Positions 58,254 to 63,699 of a stretch of 63,699 nucleotides of DNA are shown piece after piece; the stretch's first letter is position 1; each line of letters begins with the position of its first letter. The notes beneath the pieces were generated by a model, which saw only the letters and a program-made list of their open reading frames with translations, was not told the origin of the DNA and searched no databases. The translations under genes were made by a program, and so were the position numbers. The DNA lies in NCBI GenBank assembly GCA_025769875.1, contig JAGFNK010000310.1:1-63699 (forward strand), written 5' to 3'. This DNA is from Russula earlei. Lineage: Eukaryota > Basidiomycota > Agaricomycetes > Russulales > Russulaceae.

Positions 58254-60146
58254 GTGGACAAACTGGAAATCGAAGGAGAACATAGCATACGCGTAAAGTT
58301 CAACCAGAAATCAAAGCAAGGAACCAAATTTGGTTGGTTCAAAGCTAGAGAGAGGGACGATCTACCCTCAGGAATCAAAGGAACTGCCATCTGGTGTTGG
58401 GCAGACCAGGAAGGGCCTAACAGATACGAGGTCCGATACAAAGGAAGCTACCTTCCTTGTGAATACATCAACGATCAGTGGTACTTTGTTGATTACCACA
58501 AAGGACGTCCCTATGCAGGAGAGGACAAAGACATCGACGAATATAAGGTCCTAGGTTTAGGAACCAAGACAGATCCTTATACTACTCATTGGGAACCCAG
58601 AAGCCCAGTAGTAGACGACCCAGCTCCATTGATACAAAAGTCATCAAGTGGAGAAACAGAACAGTCGGACCCTCCGACTACAGATCAGAAAGCAGAAGCA
58701 CCAGAAGTATTGGAGCTAGCTGAAAGACTAGAGCAGACAGTACACGTCTCACCCATTGAACCAACAATCGTTGAAGAGCCAGAAGAATCAGTCGAAATGG
58801 CTACCATTGCAGCAACACAGACAGCCACCATTGCCACCCAGACAGCAGGTGGAAGAGCAGGGCCCACCATCGTAGTAAACCCTGGAGGTGGTCCACCTGG
58901 AGCAGGAGGACCACCTGGAGGTGGAGGAGTCCCCTTCGGACCCGGAGGTCCACCAGTACCAGGAGGAGGCCCACCCGGAGGAGGCCCTCCAGCAGGGGGA
59001 CCACCAGCAGCACCTCCTGTAGGACCAGGGGCGAATCTAGCACCTCAGCCAGCACCAGGCCCCCATGGGGGCAACGGATCTCTAAAAGGAGACCCTCCTG
59101 AAGTCTTCAAAGGAGATAGGAAAAAGACGAAGTACTTTGTCCAGGATTTCAATTTATGGAATCTGCTCAACAGCGACAACCCGACCATGACTATTCCAAT
59201 GAAGCGAGTAGCCCTAGCTCTCACCTACATCAAAGGAGAGAAAGTACATGAATGGGTGGTCAATCAAACGAACCTGGTAGAAGCAAAAAGGAATGGGGAC
59301 CCGCTGTCTCCTTACGCACCAGTGCAGCTAGATCCAACTGACATGCTCTTTTGGACCGAATTTGTGGATGACTTCTTCAGAGAATTCAAAGACACCACAG
59401 AGCCTGAAGACGCTTTCATGGAGCTACAACAATTGTCCATGTCTAAAGCAGCATCGCTGGATGACTATACCAGCAAATTCCTTGTTCTGCTCAGTAAAGC
59501 AGGATGGGACCAGAATTCACCAGGAGCAGTAGAAGCCTACAAGGCTGGCCTAATCACCTGGCTGGTGCGACGAATCTACAATCAACCAGTCAGAGACATA
59601 CCTGCCATCAATGATCTACGAGCATGGATCAATGCTGCTAGGGAAGAACAGGCCAGAGACCAGCTCATGAAAGCCAATATTGGATCTGGAGGTGGATCGC
59701 TGACCACCAGGGAAAATCGCATGAAATCCCTACAGGTTGGGAAAAGACGAAACCAAAGAGATCCGAATGCAATGGAAGTGGACTCAGTATCCACTGATGC
59801 AGCAAGGACCAAGCGATGTCCTCCTCTGACAGAGGAAAAGAAGAAACTGCTAGCAGAAGGGAAATGCTTCATCTGCAAGAAAGCAGGACATATCAGTCGG
59901 AACTGTCCTGACAAGGACAGAGTCAAGAAGAAATCAAGTAACTCAAGGGACAAAGGGAAAGCTCGAGCTCTGGAAACAGAGAAGGAGGATGACTCAGGGG
60001 ACAGTGGAAATGAAAGCACTGTCTCCGGGCGATCTACATCTCCTCCTCCTACCTATAACAAGAGCTCCTCCTTGGCGTCCATAAAGAAGATGTCCACCAA
60101 ACAGAAGGAGGACTTGTTGGAAGAACTGATGGAACAGGGTTTTTAA
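58254..60146 (+). CDS. Retrotransposon Gag polyprotein (chromovirus)
   Basis: An open frame of 630 aa. After a Glu/Thr-rich N terminus comes a Gly/Pro-rich run (about residues 203-270), then a gag-type helical capsid part from about residue 280 (GDPPEVFKGDRKKTKYFVQD to FKDTTEPEDAFMEL). A zinc knuckle CFICKKAGHISRNC (residues 538-551, CCHC spacing 2-4-4) follows, then a Lys/Ser-rich tail. It packages RNA and forms the particle in the cytoplasm. The stop TAA at 60144 follows directly after GGGTTTT (see findings). The start codon is the first ATG after the leader; an upstream start is not excluded. Confidence 0.88.
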   Translation: MDKLEIEGEHSIRVKFNQKSKQGTKFGWFKARERDDLPSGIKGTAIWCWADQEGPNRYEVRYKGSYLPCEYINDQWYFVDYHKGRPYAGEDKDIDEYKVLGLGTKTDPYTTHWEPRSPVVDDPAPLIQKSSSGETEQSDPPTTDQKAEAPEVLELAERLEQTVHVSPIEPTIVEEPEESVEMATIAATQTATIATQTAGGRAGPTIVVNPGGGPPGAGGPPGGGGVPFGPGGPPVPGGGPPGGGPPAGGPPAAPPVGPGANLAPQPAPGPHGGNGSLKGDPPEVFKGDRKKTKYFVQDFNLWNLLNSDNPTMTIPMKRVALALTYIKGEKVHEWVVNQTNLVEAKRNGDPLSPYAPVQLDPTDMLFWTEFVDDFFREFKDTTEPEDAFMELQQLSMSKAASLDDYTSKFLVLLSKAGWDQNSPGAVEAYKAGLITWLVRRIYNQPVRDIPAINDLRAWINAAREEQARDQLMKANIGSGGGSLTTRENRMKSLQVGKRRNQRDPNAMEVDSVSTDAARTKRCPPLTEEKKKLLAEGKCFICKKAGHISRNCPDKDRVKKKSSNSRDKGKARALETEKEDDSGDSGNESTVSGRSTSPPPTYNKSSSLASIKKMSTKQKEDLLEELMEQGF

Positions 60147-61378
60147 GAACACCTAAGTCGACGGCCTGGCTTAGGAAGAATAGTGTGTTGCAAGTGTACA
60201 TTAGAAGACTGAATGCTATGAATATTCCATTCACTTTCATCACTGCACACACAACGGCCGAGGAATCTGCTCTACTGGACAGTGGAGCAACAGAGAACTT
60301 CATCGATCACTTAGCTTGGAAAAGACTGAAGATTGGGAAACAAGAACTACATGAACCCATGGTAGTACAAAACGTCGATGGAACCCAGAATAAGCAAGGG
60401 GAACTCACCCATTACTGCTGGCTTCGCATCTGATACAAGGAGAAGGAGAGCTTGCAAAGGTTCTATCTCACAGATTTAGGAATGGATCGGGTCATCTTGG
60501 GATATCTCTTCCTATATGAATTCGACCCCACCATCAACTGGAAGAAAGGACAGCTGATGGAAGGAACGGTACAGATTGAGACTGCTCGATACAAGTACCT
60601 GGATCTCTATGTCGCAAAACTCCAAAAGCAAGCAAGAGATGAAAACCGACAATTGAAGAAAGGGGAAGCCATTTACCTACAAAAGACGACTATTGCTCAG
60701 AAGTGGGCCCAGCAGTCAATTAAACCACAGGAAAGAGAGGATCCCCTTGCCAATGTTCCAAAGCAATTCCACCGCTTTGCAGATGTCTTCTCAGAAGAGA
60801 AGTCCCAGAGGTTCCCACCACCAAGGGAACCAGACATGCAGAAAGAGCTGTTACCTGACACACCAAAGGAACTAAACTGCAAAGTGTACCCCCTTACACG
60901 AGATGAGCGAGAATACCTCAAGAAATTCCTAGCTGATGAAGTAGAGAAGCGATACATCACTCCAGGTCCATCCAGTTACACATCTCCAGTGTTCTTCATT
61001 GGCAAGAAGGACAGCAAGGAGAAGAGGATCATTGTAGACTATCGACGACTAAATCAGTGGACCAGACAAGACAATGAACCTTTACCACATCTGGAACAAG
61101 AGGTGGAAAGACTCCGAGGGAAAAAGGTCTTCTCCAAATTCGATATACGATGGGGATACAATAATGTGCGACTGGCAGAAGGAGATCGCTGGAAGGCAGC
61201 CTTCAAGATGCCATATGGAACCTACCTGCCCAACGTCATGTATTTTGGGCTCAAGAATGCACCAGCCTTCTTTACTAGGCTGATGAGAAGAGACTTCGGT
61301 GACTGGCTGGACCGATGGGCAGAATACACGGTCAACTATCTGGATGACTTTGGAATTGCCACGGGGGGACAGTCCTGA
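60137..61378 (+). pseudogene. Pol, part 1: protease and reverse transcriptase
   Basis: It is read in the -1 frame relative to gag, open from before the gag stop. The aspartic protease has LLDSGATENFI (near 60274-60305). A TGA at 60431-60433 interrupts the frame (CGA to TGA would explain it). Reverse transcriptase follows: SPVFFIGKKDSKEKRIIVDY (60984-61043), FSKFDIRWGYNNVRL and the catalytic YLDD (61337-61348). A G6 run at 61363-61368 carries one extra G and shifts the frame. These breaks make the copy non-autonomous as read. Confidence 0.88.
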
Positions 61379-62744
61379 ACAACTAGAAATCCATGAGCAA
61401 TGTGTCAACGAACTACTCATGCTGATGCAGAAGAAGTCATACTTCCTGAAACCCCAGAAGTGCCAGTTCATGGTGCGAAAACTAACCATGCTAGGATGGG
61501 ACATAGACAAAGGGAAGATGAAGATTGAGGCCTCCAAAGTCCAAGGAATCACGGACTGGCCTCGGGAAATCAAGGACATACACGAAGTGCGCAAAGTCAT
61601 GGGAGTCCTCAGTTACAATAGGGCTTTCATTCGAGGATTCAGTCAGATTGCTCAACCCATTATTGCCTTGACAAAGAAAGGGGTGCCATTTGAATGGACC
61701 CAAGAATGCAAAGATGCTCTGGAACGACTTATCCAGATAGTATCTTCTGACCCTGTCCTGCTCCATCCTGATGAGGAGCGACCCTTTGAACTGGAAGTAG
61801 ACACGTCCAATTATGCCATTGGAGCAGTATTATTCCAGAAGGATGAACAAGGAAAGAGGAGGCCAATAGGTTACTTCTCAGCAGCCTTGAAACAAGCAGA
61901 GAAGAACTACGACATATGGGACAAAGAGTTCTTAGCCATGGTGCGAGCCTTGAAATACTGGCGACACCTACTCATGGGAGCAAAGCATAAGGTGGTGGTT
62001 TATACAGACCATGTGAACCTGTTGCATTACCAACACCCTCAGCGAATAAATGGTCGAGTGGCAAGATACATTACCTTCTTGGCGGACTTCGACTTAGAAT
62101 TGAAACATCAGGCAGGGGCAAGGAATAAAGCAGATGCCCTGTCAAGGAGACCTGACCTTGACGATGGACAAGGGGATAAAGAAGAAGTGGTCGCGCTACC
62201 TGACCATCTTTTTATTCGAGTAATGCACACTACTGCATTGGAAGAACGGATAAAGAACCAACAAGGGGAAGAAAGACACCAATTAAAGTTACTTGATTGG
62301 GTACAGAGACACCGACTGGAGAAGCGACATAACTTATGGTGGAAGAATGAAGCCTTGGTGGTTACAGGCGACGAAGGAACCCACAGGATGTTACTGGAAC
62401 AGTATCATGACAGTCCCACAGCAGGACACCCAGGAAAAGCTAAAACATTACTGGGAATGATGCGATACTACTGGTGGCCCACCATAAGACACTTTGTCAA
62501 TCGATATGTGGAAGGATGCACAATTTGCCAAAGTAACAAGTCAAACACTCATCCAAAGCGACCTCCCTTGTATCCCATTCCACCAGAAGAAGGGGCTACT
62601 CCCTTCTCAACTGTCAGCATGGACTTTGTGGTCAAATTGCCAAAGTTGAAAGGATACGACAGTATATTGACTGTCATGACCACGATTGTACTAAAGGCGT
62701 CATCTTGCTTCCTTGCAAAGAGGAAATGGATGCAGAAGAGCTAG
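61369..62744 (+). pseudogene. Pol, part 2: RT end, RNase H, integrase zinc finger
   Basis: It continues after the frame shift with DSPEQLEIHEQCVNELL, the RT connection, and RNase H (FELEVDTSNYAIGAVLF with the catalytic Asp, near 61788-61840; later NKADALSRR). The integrase H2C2 finger follows (H-D-SPTAGHPG...CTICQSN near 62404-62530) and the start of the catalytic core (STVSMDFVVKLPKLKGYDS). A missing base near 62676 shifts the frame before the second catalytic residue region. Confidence 0.88.
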
Positions 62745-63699
62745 CACAGCTCTACAAAGACAGAATATTCCCATTTGTGGGAGTACCAAGCAAGATCATA
62801 TCCGATCGAGATAAACTAATAAGTTCCAAGTTCATTAGGGAACTTTGCGACCAGCTGCATATCAAACAGAATATCAGCACTGCCTACCATCCCCAGACAG
62901 ATGGACAATCAGAAAGAACAAATCAGACGATGGAAACATCGCTAAGAATCTTTTGCAACCACCAACAAGATGATTGGGTGGATTGGCTGCCTCTGGTGCA
63001 ATACATGATGAATTCTAACGTTTCAGAGACAACCAGACAATCCCCTTTCTTCTTATGGATGGGCTTTACGCCCAAGGCACACCAGCCAAATCGGGGAAGC
63101 AAGATACCAAGAATAGACAATTGGAAAGTCTGGATCCAGGAAGCGAGATCACAGGCACAAGAAGTGATGAAGATCACTTCCCTAATGTGGAAGCGAAGAA
63201 GTAGTTTCCAACCTTATCAGAAAGGAGAAAGGGTATGGCTCGACAGCACCAACCTAAAAATGACACATCCTACAGTGAAACTACGCCCAAAACGATATGG
63301 GCCCTTTGAAATCACAGAGGTGATTAGTCCAGTGACATACAGATTGGATCTCCCTAGCCGCTGGAGGATCCATAACGCGTTTCATGCCTCCTTATTGACA
63401 CCTTACAAGGAAACCGAGGAGCATGGGGCCAACTACACCAATCCAGAAGCAGAATTGGTGGAAGGAGAAGAGGAATATGAAGTAGCAACGATTTTAGGTT
63501 CGAGACGAACTGGAAGGAGGAAACAACTAGAGTATCAAGTCCGGTGGGAAGGGTACTCCGAAGCCCATGACTCTTGGGAGCCAGTAGAGAACATCAAAGC
63601 GTCTAGACTAATAGAGGAATATCACAGAAAGAACCCCATGGCCATACGGGTTATAAAAGTCCAGCGAAGATCCCTCTACTTCCCCCATACCTCATGTCC
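62677..63699 (+). pseudogene. Pol, part 3: integrase core and C-terminal chromodomain, running off the end
   Basis: It reads HDCTKGVILLPCKEEMDAEE, PSKIISDRD (core Asp), AYHPQTDGQSERTNQTMET (core Glu region), PFFLWMGFTPKAHQPNRG, the GPY-like RYGPFEITEVISP, then a chromodomain: EYEVATILGSRRTGRRKQ, LEYQVRWEGYSEAHDSWEP (63470-63590). This places the element among chromoviruses (Ty3/gypsy), whose integrase chromodomain targets heterochromatin. The frame is open to 63699; the 3' LTR is outside the window. Confidence 0.88.

Noticed and set aside
58801..59055. Leu/Val-rich minus-strand frames opposite gag
   Set aside because: They are the complement of the Gly/Pro-coding tract of gag, not genes.

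Overview
The window looks like a nuclear contig of a filamentous basidiomycete, most likely an Agaricomycete. Genes are split by many 47-95 bp introns with GT...AG ends. The families present (basidiomycete BTB proteins, a Plavaka-type transposase, a fungal GH3 beta-glucosidase, a divergent G-alpha, a chromodomain Ty3/gypsy element) fit that group. I cannot name the species from sequence alone.

Layout. 1-5.9 kb is AT-rich transposon debris: inverted LTR-like fragments, two solo LTRs, a 277-bp-arm foldback and a MULE remnant. 5.9-30.4 kb is the first gene island. It holds a broken berberine-bridge-type FAD oxidase, a tRNA-Ala, an array of degenerate ~285-bp repeats, a kinase-like gene, a small membrane protein, a HAPSTR1/C16orf72-like gene, a decayed MFS transporter, two BTB/POZ genes, tubulin cofactor A, Mediator subunit 11, a Nudix hydrolase, a type II membrane glycosyltransferase-like gene with a dead tandem copy, and a small secreted protein. 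30.4-39.8 kb is a nested transposon block: Plavaka transposase cut by two solo LTRs, a pogo-type DDE transposase, a MULE cut by a solo LTR, and a non-autonomous element with long terminal inverted repeats. 39.8-50.1 kb is the second gene island: a G-alpha-like gene without a normal P-loop, a UBE2S-type E2, a GH3 beta-glucosidase, an SDR and a second small secreted protein of the same new family. 50.1-63.7 kb is again transposons: a 5'-truncated LINE with target duplication, several nested solo LTRs, and the 5' two thirds of a chromovirus (LTR, gag, pol with chromodomain) that runs off the end.

Two themes stand out. (1) Eight insertions (seven solo LTRs or LTR-like elements and one LINE) can be dated relative to one another, because their target-site duplications are readable and several are nested. 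(2) Many otherwise recognisable genes (FAD oxidase, MFS, BTB-2, G-alpha, UBE2S tail, pol) are broken by single-base indels. This is either genuine decay or residual assembly error, and reads must decide. The most interesting new signals are a pair of 84-85 aa secreted proteins sharing signal peptide, intron position and promoter, and a textbook -1 frameshift site plus stem-loop between gag and pol.
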